From contig NC_081413.1 of the NCBI RefSeq assembly GCF_030272615.1, forward strand, positions 555,361,136-555,425,135: a stretch of DNA of 64,000 nucleotides, read 5' to 3'. The notes below the pieces were generated by a model. The model saw nothing but the letters and a program-made list of their open reading frames with translations. It was not told the DNA's origin and searched no databases. Source of the stretch: Cryptomeria japonica. Its lineage: Eukaryota; Streptophyta; Pinopsida; Cupressales; Cupressaceae. The position numbers were made by a program, and so were the translations under genes. Positions 45,237 to 56,153 of the stretch are shown one piece after another. The stretch's first letter is position 1. Every line of letters starts with the position of its first letter.

Positions 45237-46377
45237 GTCTTCTTATGGAAGAATAATCCTAGGGGTAATTTTACTATTACTTCTGCTTACAAAAATATAT
45301 CTACTCAGGCTTGTAACCCTATATGGACTAAAGTTTGGAATAGATTCCTCATTCCTAAAGTTAATATGTTTTTCTGGCTTGCAATTCACAACAAGGTTCT
45401 CACTATTGATAACCTGGTCAGAAGAGGATTTATGATCCCTAATAGGTGTGAGTTATGTTAGAAAGAGGTTGAGTTTGTGGATCATTTGTTCATTCACTAT
45501 TCTTTTACCTGGGAAATCTGGGGTAAAGTGTGGATGCAATGGAAAGTCGATTGGGTTATGCAGAATAGCTTTAAGGAAGTCCTTTGGCATTGGATTTTCC
45601 CTACCAAGCTTCCCATCATTAAGACCCTTTGTTCCTTTTTTCTTCCTATGACCTGTTGGCATATTTAGAAGGAGAGAAATAATAGAATTTTTAGGGAGAC
45701 AAAGTGTTCTTCTTAGGTGGTTTATGAAAAGATTTGTAGGGCTATTAAAGAAAACATCAATACCATTCACAAAAGCAACAAGCAATGTAGTTATATTGAT
45801 ATGAATGATAATGAGAAAAGTATTCTAACAAAATGGAAATTAATGAATAAGGTTTGGAAGTCTGATATGAAGAGTAGAAGAGATAATGCAGTTTGGAGGT
45901 TCCCTCCTCATGATTGGGTGAAGGTGAACTTTGATGGTGCAACTAAAGGAAAACTAGGTAATGTTGGAGGGGGAGGTGTTATCAGAAACTCTTATGGATT
46001 TTGTGTTGCTGTGATTGCCTCTCCCTTTGGAATTCAAAACAACCATGTTGCATAAGCTTTGGCAATGTTAAAATGTCTTTAGCTTGCTCAGGGCTTCAAT
46101 TTTAAAATAATTTGGCTGGAGGGGGATTCCCTTAATATAATTCAGGCTATTAAAGGTATTAGTTCCCCTTCTTGGAATATCCAAAATATCATTGATAAGG
46201 CAAAAATAATGTTAGATTCCTGTGATAGTGTGGTTATTACCCATACCTTTAGGGAAGGTAATAGGGTAGCCGATATGTTAGCCAATGAGGGGGTCATTTT
46301 AGTAGAAGATACTAATTATATCGGAGAGTCATCATGTAAGAACAAAGTCTGAGAGCAATTATTTTATTACAGAATCA

Positions 46378-48281
46378 ATGGTACATATTAATCTCATTAT
46401 TACCCTTTTTGGTTCGGACTTCAATGATAGAATTTGGAGTGAGGTGGAAATTTTTGGCATCGCGCTAATGAGTATAGGTGTGAAGGGCCTTATCATATTA
46501 AGTATGGGGTTAATTTGCATGTGTTAAAGGGCTACTTGAAAAACAATAAAATTACCTTTGTTTTCGATTTCAGCTTCTCTATTCTTCAGCATCTGGTCAA
46601 TTTGTGCTCCCCTAAGGGCTTCGATTTGAACAACTATTACATTATGGGAGGAAATCTCAATCGTAATGAGCCCACCAGCTGTGAAAGTTGGAAGGGTGAA
46701 AGGAAAATTTGGAGAAGGTTGCATAAAAATGACTTCACTGATTATATGGAGAAATTGCATGGGAGCAAGAAGTCTGTATCTCGTGGTTTTGCCAAGGGTT
46801 GGAAAAATAACAGAGTCACTCTGTTTGGTCAGACTCAGAGAGTGGATGAAGATTTGGTGGTTGGGGTGACTGGTTTGCAGAAGGACGACATCAAGTTTTA
46901 TAGAGATCATAAGTTCTTGGTGGAAGCCATAAAAAATTTCCCTAAGAACAAAGAAGAAAGGGCTCGCCTTGCCAAAAAGGATAATATTTCCTATTACCTC
47001 CCTAACTAGGTAAAATCCTTTTGGCAGAAAATGTTGAAAGTGTTAATGGAGTATCTTACTATTGATGGTAGGTTTTCGAAAGTCTATAATTACCACTTTG
47101 CTATCCTTAATCACTTTCGCCATGGCTCTAAGATATCTCTGCCCTTTTATCTGGCCTCCTCCCTTAATGACAGTCTGGCTGACCATGCTAAGAAACCTAA
47201 TTCCTCCCCCATTGCCCACCAAGGTCTTATTTTGTTAATTTATGAGTATCTTAAGGATAAAGTTAAGGCTAATAAGGATGATCCCTTTATGGAGAATGCC
47301 CATTTCTCTGGGGATTGTGACAGTTCTGACTTTGATGAGGATTCTTCCAATCCTCCCCCTAAAAAGAAATTGAGGGTTAGTAAGAAAGCTGAAGAAGATG
47401 CTGAATAGACAGCTAATTCTGAGTAGGAGCAGGAGAAGGAGGTGGAAAAAGAGGCAAAGAATGAGCAGGAGAAGGAGGCTAAGGGTGAGGAAGAAGACAC
47501 AGATAATGAGTAGAGAAAAGAGGATCTTGATGATTCAGAGGAGAAGGAGAGTCCCAATTAATCGAACAATAGGGATGATATTCAGAATAATATGGAGGAG
47601 GGCAACCCTAGGTCTGAGGATTCTACCCAAGTCATGGAGGATGCAGATACTATTCTGAATGCTGCTAGAAACAACTCTCTGGAAATGTTTAATTTCCAAA
47701 AGTGGGTGGTTGATAATATTACCAACATTCAGGAAAAATAGAGAGAGCTAGAGTTCAAAATTGATAATTTGGTTAAGGATATCAATAATAAAGGAAAAGA
47801 GGAAAATGTTGAGGATAATAGTGAAGCAAAGGATGAAAAATAAATTCTGGACTGGTCGGAAGGTGAGATAATAAAGGGAGATTCAAAGAACCTAGAGGAT
47901 GTGGTGAGGACTCTCAAAGAAAAGGGTGAGTCTGATAATGAACTGATAAACAATAGGATTCAAAAAATTGAGAGTGCTCTGAGGAAATTCATAGAGCATA
48001 GCTTGGCTGCGTTGAAGGTGTCTTCTCAAAATATGAATGTGCAGGTTCCTTTCCTGGAGAAGGATAAGCAGAATAAAGACATTGTGATTATTGATGATGA
48101 GTCGGGTTCTAGTTTTGTCCAACATTCTTCCAGACGCAGAACTAGGCAAATTGGTAAAGAGATGGAGCTGAAGACCAAAGGTAATCAATAGGTGCATGAA
48201 AGTAAAGACCCAAAAGAGGCAGCAAAGTTGATGATGATGCTTGTTAGGGATGCTGAGGAGACCATAAATATTTTCACCTAA
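46378..48281 (+). pseudogene. Unrecognised ORF of about 630 codons downstream of LINE RNase H
   Basis: Begins at ATG 46378, 25 nt after the RNase H stop, with one apparent frameshift near 46450; from 46455 to TAA 48279-48281 it is a single frame. N-terminal half: a globular-looking domain (ANEYRCEGPYHIKYGVNLH, WKGERKIWRRLHKNDFTDYM, VEAIKNFPKNKEERARLAKK, YHFAILNHFRHGSKISLPFY). Then acidic and Lys-rich linkers (SDFDEDSSNPPPKKKLRVS), long helical Glu/Lys segments likely to form coiled coils, a basic SRRRTR motif and a closing EAAKLMMMLVRDAEE. Stops are TAG or TAA only. The C-terminal part is conserved in the LINE copy at 1275-2243, so the ORF belongs to the LINE. I do not recognise a family. It could be a displaced ORF1-like RNA-binding protein or a captured plant gene. 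Confidence 0.75.
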
Positions 48282-48476
48282 ATGCTCTAGTTTTGTTTTA
48301 GGCATGCCAGTCTCTTGCTAGTCTTTTGTTGTTCTTTTCTTTGGCTGTTGTTTTTTGTGCTATTCTTTTGTAGCCTTTCTCTCTTTGTTTTGTCCTCTCT
48401 AGTTTCTCTTATGCTTTTCTTTTCAATATGTAAATGGGTTTCGGGTCCCTTAAAACCTATTTTTCCTTAATAAAAA

Positions 48477-48491
48477 ACATCCATTGTACCA
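48477..48491. other. Right target-site duplication of the LINE
   Basis: acatccattgtacca, the partner of 39147-39161. Confidence 0.88.
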
Positions 48492-49544
48492 CATACATTT
48501 GAAAGAATAATCACTAATGCTCATAAAAATCAATCTTACTAATAGAATAATCAAAAAACCCCTCAACTAGTTTCTTATCTTGAATGGTTTGAAGACTTTT
48601 TTCACCAATGTGACCCAATTTTATGGAGCCACAACCTACATTCATTTTTAGTCCTGGTTACAAAAGTTGAATTATAAAGAGTAGAAGTATGTAGCTTAAA
48701 CAAAGTCCTTGTTTGAGATCCTTTAACAATTATCAAACTTATCCTTAGCAACCTACAACTAGACTAATCAAATATCACATGCATTTCATAATCATTTAAC
48801 TTGGAAACCAAAAGTGAACTTCTTTGCATGTCCTTCTTTTTCACAGACCCAACACTTAAATTTTCTATTTTTAGGGGTCTTAGAACATCCTTTTGACTTA
48901 TCCTTATTTTTATCCCATTTAGGCCCTTTCTCCTTAGGCCTTCCTTGAACATGCAAGACATATTGGGAGCCAATTTTCATGGTCTTTCTGCTCATCCCTT
49001 ATGAAAGAAGTAACAAACCACATTTTCCATCTTAGGCTTTGCACCATCGCTACCTATGACAACAATTAGATTTTCCCAAGAATAAGGCAAAGAGAAAAGC
49101 ACTAAAATACATTTATCTTCATATTCAATACTAACATCTATTAATGCAAGATAACTTAAAATAAAATTAAAGGCATTCAAATGTTCAACAATAGAATCAC
49201 CATCCCTCATTTTCAAAGAATACAAAGGCCTTTATAGATATAGCTTGTTCGACAAACTTTTAGTTTGATAGATTTTACCTATTTTCCTCCATAGCTTGTA
49301 CATGGCATTTTTTGTAGTGACATATAGGAGGATAGAGTCAATGAGGAAAAACCAAATGGTTCCTCGTTCTTTCTTGTCTAATTTATTTACTCATCATCCT
49401 ATAAGGTAGAATCCTCAAGTTTCTTATTTACTAAAATTGGTGATCATTGATCTCTCTCATCATGGAGATATTCAAATCTCAAATTCTATATCTTGTAACC
49501 AATACAATTGAACTTCTCAATATCTTGATGAGAGTTGGAGGCCA
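48492..49544 (-). pseudogene. Copia gag and pre-integrase remnant (outer nest element)
   Basis: Minus strand from ATG 49544: MASNSHQDIEKFNC is a copia gag start. Next come DGDSIVEHLNAFNFILSYL and LFSLPYSWENLIVVIGSD (gag), then after a frameshift KWDKNKDKSKGCSK and a zinc knuckle CWVCEKEGHAKK (last Cys lost). Near 48500-48720 is a pre-integrase segment (KLGHIGEKSLQTIQDKKLVE). The integrase continues at 39146 beyond the LINE. The protease between gag and pre-integrase is not recognisable, so some sequence is missing. Confidence 0.8.
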
Positions 49545-50524
49545 TGGTACACAAAATTTCTCAAATTTGCAAAAAATCCACAAAGACAAAAGCTCCCATT
49601 GCAACAAAAAACCTTCAAAACTTGTAGAGAAAGGCATCCCTCTATCAACAAAATTGTTAAATCTAATATCAAATTTTCTAAAACAAGATAAAGAATGCTT
49701 GCAATATGAACTACTAATGAATATTATTACAAATCTAGAACTAAATATTAACCCTTAATAATTTGATTATAGAATCAAAACAAGTAGAACAAAACTATTG
49801 TACATGAAACACCAAATTTATGTGGAGAAATCCCTTCGAGAAAAAAAAACACCATAGAAAGAGAGGCAAGTATTTTAGTAATCCAAAAAAGAATACAAAA
49901 ATAATACACTTCTTTGTAAAACCCCTATAAAATGTGGCAACACTTCATTACCTTACATATTGAACAAGACTAAATGAATAAATCTATCTCAATGCCCCAA
50001 TTTATAGAAACTTGTGAGGATGAATACCATTGTGGTATCACCCAAAAAATAGAAAGAAAAACAACATAAAAAAATCACCTCAAAAAAATAACCTCTACCT
50101 CCCAGAATATCATCTTGTAGATGCTTCTTACAACTATCATCAAGCATCTAGCTAATTTGGGCACCCCTGGACCAATATAGGAGTCTCTACATCATAAATT
50201 CTTGTTATAGAGACCAATATGACTATCATAACCATCATATATTCTCTTACAAATTCTCACAATTGTCCAAGCACCTCAAAATAGGAGATTCCAAAAGGGA
50301 ATGCGTAGCTATTTTGTCTTTATGGGTAAATTACAAATAACATTAGGAAAACATTAAATAAAGGATTTAAAAGGTTTATGACACCTAAATTCAACTACTT
50401 CAAGGTACAACCTCTTGTCATAGGATGGGTGTCTAAATCACAAATGGACATTATTTCAATCCTATTCACACTATGACTATATGTGTCCTCATTCTTAAAT
50501 AGTATAAAAACTTAACTCTAACCA
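49545..50524. other. Probable leader and decayed 5' LTR of the reverse-strand copia relic
   Basis: No gene. A degenerate primer-site-like string lies at about 49664-49675 on the minus strand, and a catgaaacaccaaatttatg ... ggagaaatccc stretch at 49803-49837 resembles copia LTR ends. The far boundary is not identifiable. Confidence 0.4.
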
Positions 50525-51275
50525 GTTGAAAAATAGGGTATCTAAGAATTTCCTTTATTTTTAATTTTGGTTTTAATTCTCCCCACCTCTTCTTACACAA
50601 CATCTCTACCCATGGTAATTCTAGAAATATTTCTCTAACGACACTAATTACTTATGCATGTGTACCTTGCATTAATTACTTTATTTCAAATTAATGTATT
50701 AATTTATATTTATCTATCTAGATTACCCTTACAAAACAATGTTTATTTTGAATAATATATCTAGCTTTACTTATTCTATACTATGAAATGATCTCTCATT
50801 TTTTCATTGCACGCAACTATGTACAAATAAGAAAAAGAACTCAACTTAAAATAATTATATCTACTTCTCTTCTTGTGGATTATATAACGACTTCTCCTTT
50901 CCTAGATGTACATGATTCTGTAATAAATATAAAAACCTCAACTATACAACCCTGTATAGGGTCTAGGATTCCATCTTACTTCATGAGATATTACATAATC
51001 ATGTAAGTATGATTCAATTGGTAAAATTATTATTTTCATATCTTTAGAATTAAAAAATGTATCACAAAAATCTCTTGGATTTTGCAATTGACTAGATAAC
51101 CCTACAACCATATACTTTATATATAATTTAGAACTTTTCTCCTAGGCACATGTACAAGGCATAAACCCTAAGAGGTGACATGCAATCTATAATTTTGTAG
51201 GAAGCAGATAAAATGTTCTAAATTAAGGATTTTAAAGTCTCGATTTTCTCTTGTTGTTTTCTAGCTTCCTTAGGG
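50525..51275. repeat. Dispersed repeat, right half
   Basis: Aligns along its whole length with 62230-62790 (shared strings gactatgtacaaataagaa-like, ataatgacttctcctttcc-like and gattttgtaggaag). Together with 38411-38870 it reconstitutes the continuous copy at 62030-62790, which suggests the nested elements inserted into one copy of this repeat. Confidence 0.7.
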
Positions 51276-51296
51276 CATGGAGGGAGAGGTAGACAT

Positions 51297-51668
51297 GGAG
51301 TGAATGAGAGAACTAAAGGGGAAAGAGAGGTGAGAGACTTATATATTGAAAGAGAGGGGCGAGATAGATAGAGGGGTATAGAGAGGTGGGTAATGAGACA
51401 TGGATGCATAGGTAGGTAGGTGGAGAGGAAGAGATGAAGAAACCTAGAGAGGGGGGAGAGAGAGAATGAGAGATTTGGGAAGGGAGATAGATATGGGGGT
51501 AAGGAGGGAGGGGAGATAAACAAGAGGAGATGAAGAAAGAAAGGGAGAGACCTAGATAGGAGAGAGAGAGAAGAGAGAGAGAAGAGAGAGGAGGAGGGAG
51601 AGATAGAGAGGGGGAGATAGGGAAGGGAGGCATAAAATGAGAGAGAACAAGGAGAACGAGAGGGCTAA
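51297..51668. repeat. GA-rich (polypurine) tract
   Basis: 370 bp almost free of pyrimidines on the plus strand, made of gagagag, gggaga and tagag strings. The Ser/Leu/Pro-rich reverse-strand frames here are artefacts of the composition. A similar tract lies at 58766-59060. Confidence 0.85.
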
Positions 51669-51705
51669 GTGTCATAACCCTCTTTTTGGAACTTGATATG
51701 ACTTT

Positions 51706-51745
51706 CTATTATTATTATTATTATTACTACTATTATTGATAAGTT
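51706..51745. repeat. (ATT)n microsatellite
   Basis: About ten attatt units with two tac interruptions. Confidence 0.85.
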
Positions 51746-51769
51746 CTAATACTGAATGTAAAGTACAGA

Positions 51770-53221
51770 TGCCAAGCAACAAGATGAGAGGGGGGGATGA
51801 ATCATACAAACTTAAACTTCAATAATATCAACAGATTCAACCTCAGTAACCTTATCAGAAAAACATTAAAGCATGCAGACCCATAAACAGATAAGATCAC
51901 AAAACATATAACACCAGATTTAACGTGGAAACCCAAATAGGGAAAAACCACTGTGGGATTTCGGACCCACTAAGAAATATACTCTTCTAGAGTATGCTTG
52001 GTTAAAAGCAAATCTTGTTAAAGATTACAAACACATTGCTAGATGTGACCCGGTTAAGGGATTTCCCTTAGATCTGTTAGGATCTTCACCTTGTTAGAAG
52101 TGACCTTGTTAAAGGATTTCAAACACTCAATCAGAATGTCACCTTGCTAGAGGATTTACAAATAAGGCTGTTAAGTCCACTCGATCAAGAGATTTTCTGT
52201 TACTTCACAAAATAATAGTAATGAAAATATATATCTACAACTTCACATCTAAAAATGCTAAAGTAGATTCTTATTTGCTCAATACAATCTAGACATAAGA
52301 TTTATCTAGTCTCTACTGGGCTCTATACTCTGTTATTCAAATAGTTCTTCAAGCTTCTGTGCTCGGTAATCACTATGTAGCATCCCTGTGCATACACTTG
52401 CCTGCATACATTGTTTATCAACAATTCCTTATTTATAAACAATAGCTAACTGCTTAATCTCCTTGATCACATTTCCCATGATCAATCATAGCCATCAGAT
52501 CTTCAAACTTGACTAGGCCCAATGTATCCTTCGATCTGAAAACATTTTACCTGACCTCAAAACTTGCATACATTTCTTGAAACTTGTGCTAAGGTATTGC
52601 GGTTCAATCTGAGTTGTAGATCTTCCTGCTGATTTTACATTGCCATAGATCTTTAACAACCTTCATACACGTTGTATCAATCATTTAATCAACTCCAGCT
52701 CATCAGCTTCCATCATTAAATAATGCTTGTATTCATTCAATGCATTCTGTTATAGCTCGGTTGCAACTCGGTGAACACTAAACTTTACTCAGTAGACATT
52801 CCGCCTTCATTAACCGATAGCGATAACCTTAGGGTTTACCGACTAGGTTCTTTGCTCAGTAACATAGTATAGTATCAACCTTGCAATAAATAACATATGT
52901 AGAATATCAAAACAATCTAAACATCATGATCTCATCATTGTCTAACTCGGTAATAGTTGCCCATTGAATAACTTATTCATCCCCTTATTCATCATATTCT
53001 TCCTGTGTCTTTTATTGACATCTTAATTCTCTTCAAAACATTCTTCTTAAGATATGGCAACATCATACTGAATTAGAAAATCAATTTCTTGACATCAATG
53101 ACAAAATAATAATATTAAGACGGTAAAATATCCTTAATCAGTTATCCATAGTCATCAACAACCTTCTCAATATCCTTATTGAAATGCCAACAATCTCCCT
53201 TTGTCTATTATAATGCCAACA
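51770..53221 (-). mobile_element. Copia-type LTR, reverse orientation, ends only partly resolved
   Basis: Minus strand: TGTTGGCATTTCAATAAGG near 53192, preceded by a purine-rich gacaaagggagat, so this would be a 3' LTR; the other end (plus strand tgccaagcaacaagatgaga, then a G run) is at 51770. It contains the shared module aacgtggaaa ... ggaaaaaccactgtggg at 51923-51956. A second atgccaaca lies at 53213-53221. No target duplication was found and no internal region remains on the right. Confidence 0.6.
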
Positions 53222-56083
53222 ATTATAATATTAATTTTATGAGTAATGTTAGAAAGAAAAGATAAATTGAAATGAGGTTCAAGTTTTTAAAGAAAAAGAA
53301 GAACGAAATAGTGGTGACAAACTCGTGAGGTCATAATTTACTTGGAAATTATTTATTTCCTCAATATTCTAATTGAGCACATGGTGTAGGAGAAATAAGA
53401 AGATTCTAGAAAAGCAATTTTCAAATTCAAAATATCAAGGAATAAATATTATATTTAGCAAATATATGACATGGGAGTTATAAATTATTCTATGACAAGA
53501 TTAATTCTATTCATAGTTCTTTTTATGACAAAGGAGTTGCAAAATTTATTTTTTGGAGGAGAATTCAAATTCGAATTTTAAATGGATGGTCAAATGTAAC
53601 CCCCACTATGACAACAATCATTTTTGTAATAAATTAATTTAGAAATTATTTATTTTCTCAATATGTTATTTAGCACAAGTTGTAGGAGAAATTGGAAGCT
53701 TCTAGAGGGAATTTTCATTCTCCATTTTCTTGCATGTAACTCCTCCATTTAGTGATCAATCAATTTTGCATGAAGATAATTTAAGAAAAAGAATAATTTC
53801 TTTCTATTAATTCTCTTGATAGTGGAATTGAGAGATCTTTTCTATATAATGTATACAAGTTTTCGAAAAAAGGGAGTTGATTTATTTTTCGAAGAAAAAT
53901 TTCTCAAGTTTCTTGTAGAAAGTAGTAGGATTTCTTTTGTAGTCACATTTCATTCGTAGAATTGTTAAGTAGTTGTTTTGAAGAATTTTCACCAAGTTGT
54001 AAGGAAGGATCAAGGAAGACTAGCTTGGATATTTGGAGAGGTTTCAACATCAAACTTCATCGATCCAGGTTCTCTTCTATTGCTTTCCTAAATTTTTCAT
54101 GTATAAAAAGAGAAAATTATTATGAAGAATATAGCTTCTATCATTCTTTTAGATCTTCATTATATAAAAGTTTTTAGAATTTGTTTTAAAACAAAGTTAA
54201 ACTCCTTTTTTATTAATTTGGGATAAATGTTGTAATACATATCTTTATTATATATTTAATTCTCTTAGAAAAGAAAAAAAAGCTAAAAATCTGATTCTTG
54301 TTGTCTTTTTGCTTTCAAAAAAGAGAAATATATTTTAATTTATTAAGAGTGTGAAAAAATATTTTGGGGAATAAAATCTTTTTTTTTCCTGTGATTGTAA
54401 GATGTTCTCTATTTGACTATTTTCTGTGAATTAAACTTAACTCTTCATTTCTCCTCTTTGAATGTAGATTTGATTAAATCTTAAATCCCTATCATTCTCC
54501 TCTATGATCAGTCTTACCTTCCTGTGAATGTATACTGCTCTTTTGAGAAAGCATTTCATTTGTATTCATTATTCCCTGTGAGTTGAATAAAACAAATTTC
54601 CCCTCCCTCTGAAAATGACAGTATATATTTAGTTGATTTCCTCCTGAGAAAACCTTATTTGCCTTGATCCCAAGCATATCGTGAAGATTTAATCTTTTAA
54701 AAACTTTCTCAAACAAAAAATATATATATATAATATATTATAGACTTCCTCTCTGTCTCTGTGAAATCTCTGTGAAAACTCTCTTTGTGAAATACATAAC
54801 TTGCAATAAGCTTCCTTGAAATCTTTGCGAGATTCTTATTTCTCTATGAAATCCTTACCTTTCAAGCAAAATCTATGGAATCCATCCTCTTGAATAAATA
54901 TTTCTGGGTACAGGTATCTGTGTATACCATCTCTGCAAATTAGAAGTTTCATCCCTATGCAAAATCGACAAGCAATAAAACACAAAACTATAATTATGAA
55001 TTCAAGTATTAATAATACATATTTATATATTTTTTTCATTGTCAAACTTAATAATGATTTACTCTTAGTATATATAAAAAGGAAAGAAAAAAGGAAAGAA
55101 AATCAACTAAAAATCTTAAAGAAGTTGTTTCTTTTAATTTATTGCTATATGTTGTAGAAGGTAGTGGGGTGACAGGCCCACGTTCCCATAATCCACTATG
55201 CCACTGCATTTAAAGTGACTTAAAAACAAACAATGTCATTTAGTAAACTTTGATTTTTTTTTATTTACTTTTTAAAAAATTTATTAATGAAAATTTGATT
55301 TATTTAAATTAGTTTATAAGTGAAGATTTATTATTATCTGAAAAGTTGTTAATAATAATGTGTTAAAATTTATTTGCTGATAAATAATTTAGATTTTGGG
55401 GTGTTAATTATTAACTATTTTATTTAAAATATATTTCTTTGAGTTATAATTTAGAATTTGTAGTATTTTTTTTTTTTAATAGTTGTAATGGCTTAGATCT
55501 TATCTTAAATTAATTTGTATATTTGACATTTAAAATTTAATTGGAATAAATAAATTTATTAGTGGAAAATTATTATTTAATTATAATTTAAATTTATTAA
55601 ATTAACATTAAAAGCGATTGACCCCTTCGTATATAGTAATTAAGTTTTAAATGAAGTGGTAATTAACCCTTTAGGGAAATTTATAAAGAACCTAGCTCAT
55701 GTTAAGGGACCCTCATTAGAATTTTAAATAAGGGATTAAGTCATAAATTCTTCAATCAATACCTTTATTTATTTTATTTTATTTGAAATTATTATCTTCC
55801 TAACGTTGGGTAAAAGAGCCCTTTGGGTTTCAAAAGAGTAAATTTTGCAAGAGGCAAATAGTCCACTAATGCACCCCTTTACCCTAATATTGTAGTAAAA
55901 CCTCTATTGAATAAAATATTTTGAATTATGAAAGCATTTGTGATGCACCTTGGGAAGCTTTGCCCTAGTTAATGGAATTGATTTCTCTTCATTAAGAATC
56001 ACTAGCTAACCTCGGATAAATTTTGATAAATAGATTCCTTCAACATAATCAATACATGTCAATTTAAGTCTCTTACTTATGAG

Positions 56084-56087
<4 letters not shown>
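53222..56087. other. AT-rich region without genes; one direct repeat
   Basis: A block at about 53310-53440 recurs at about 53605-53735 (gaaattatttatt-tctcaata, then tgtaggagaaat--gaag-ttctag). No coding frame, LTR ends or motifs otherwise. Confidence 0.5.

Positions 56088-56151
<64 letters not shown>
56088..56151. repeat. (AT)n microsatellite, about 31 repeats
   Basis: Uninterrupted AT dinucleotide run of about 63 bp. Confidence 0.92.

Positions 56152-56153
<2 letters not shown>

Larger units (their letters stand above)
39162..46352 (+). pseudogene. LINE ORF2 C-terminal part: RT C-terminal region, zf-RVT, RNase H
   Basis: Before the insert, GAGWVLGKGNKIRFWEDVWI is the typical segment between the reverse transcriptase and zf-RVT of plant LINEs. 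After it: WTKVWNRFLIPKVNMFFW, LAIHNKVLTIDNLVRRG, then CELC-stop-KEVEFVDHLF, the zf-RVT cysteine/histidine cluster. RNase H follows: Asp in VNFDGATKG; a TAA codon (46053-46055) where the catalytic Glu is expected (HVA-stop-ALAML); Asp in LEGDSLNII; Asp in REGNRVADMLANEGV. It ends at TGA 46350-46352. The part left of 39441 and the part right of 45241 are one frame. Confidence 0.9.
39162..48476 (+). mobile_element. 5'-truncated LINE with an extra ORF after RNase H; split by a copia insertion
   Basis: Excluding the inserted copia (39441-45236 plus one GTCTT), about 3.5 kb of LINE remains: the C-terminal region of reverse transcriptase, zf-RVT, RNase H, a downstream ORF (46378-48281), a 195-nt tail with gggtttcgggtcccttaaaa and an A-rich end. 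It is flanked by a 15-bp target duplication with one mismatch. Removing the copia insert rejoins the reading frame exactly (SKDLDDVF, then LWKNNPRGNF). The 5' part, with endonuclease and the reverse transcriptase fingers and palm, was never inserted or is lost. Confidence 0.9.
38871..50520 (-). mobile_element. Reverse-strand copia relic, outer level of a three-level nest
   Basis: Minus-strand parts: gag from ATG 49544, a frameshifted zinc-knuckle region, a pre-integrase segment to about 48492, then the integrase start at 39146-38985. A LINE has split the integrase. No protease, reverse transcriptase or RNase H is found past 38985, so the 3' part is missing. A degenerate primer-site-like tgatattagatt lies near 49664-49675 on the minus strand, making about 49680-50500 a candidate for its decayed 5' LTR. 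Outer limits are estimates. Confidence 0.65.

Noticed and set aside
47398-47658. Arg-rich frame of 86 codons
   Set aside because: Out of frame with the LINE downstream ORF; its Arg content comes from the Glu/Lys-rich codons read one base off.
51218-51675. Reverse-strand frames rich in Ser, Leu and Pro
   Set aside because: Produced by the GA-rich tract; overlapping frames look equally open and carry no motif. The same holds for 59087-58764.
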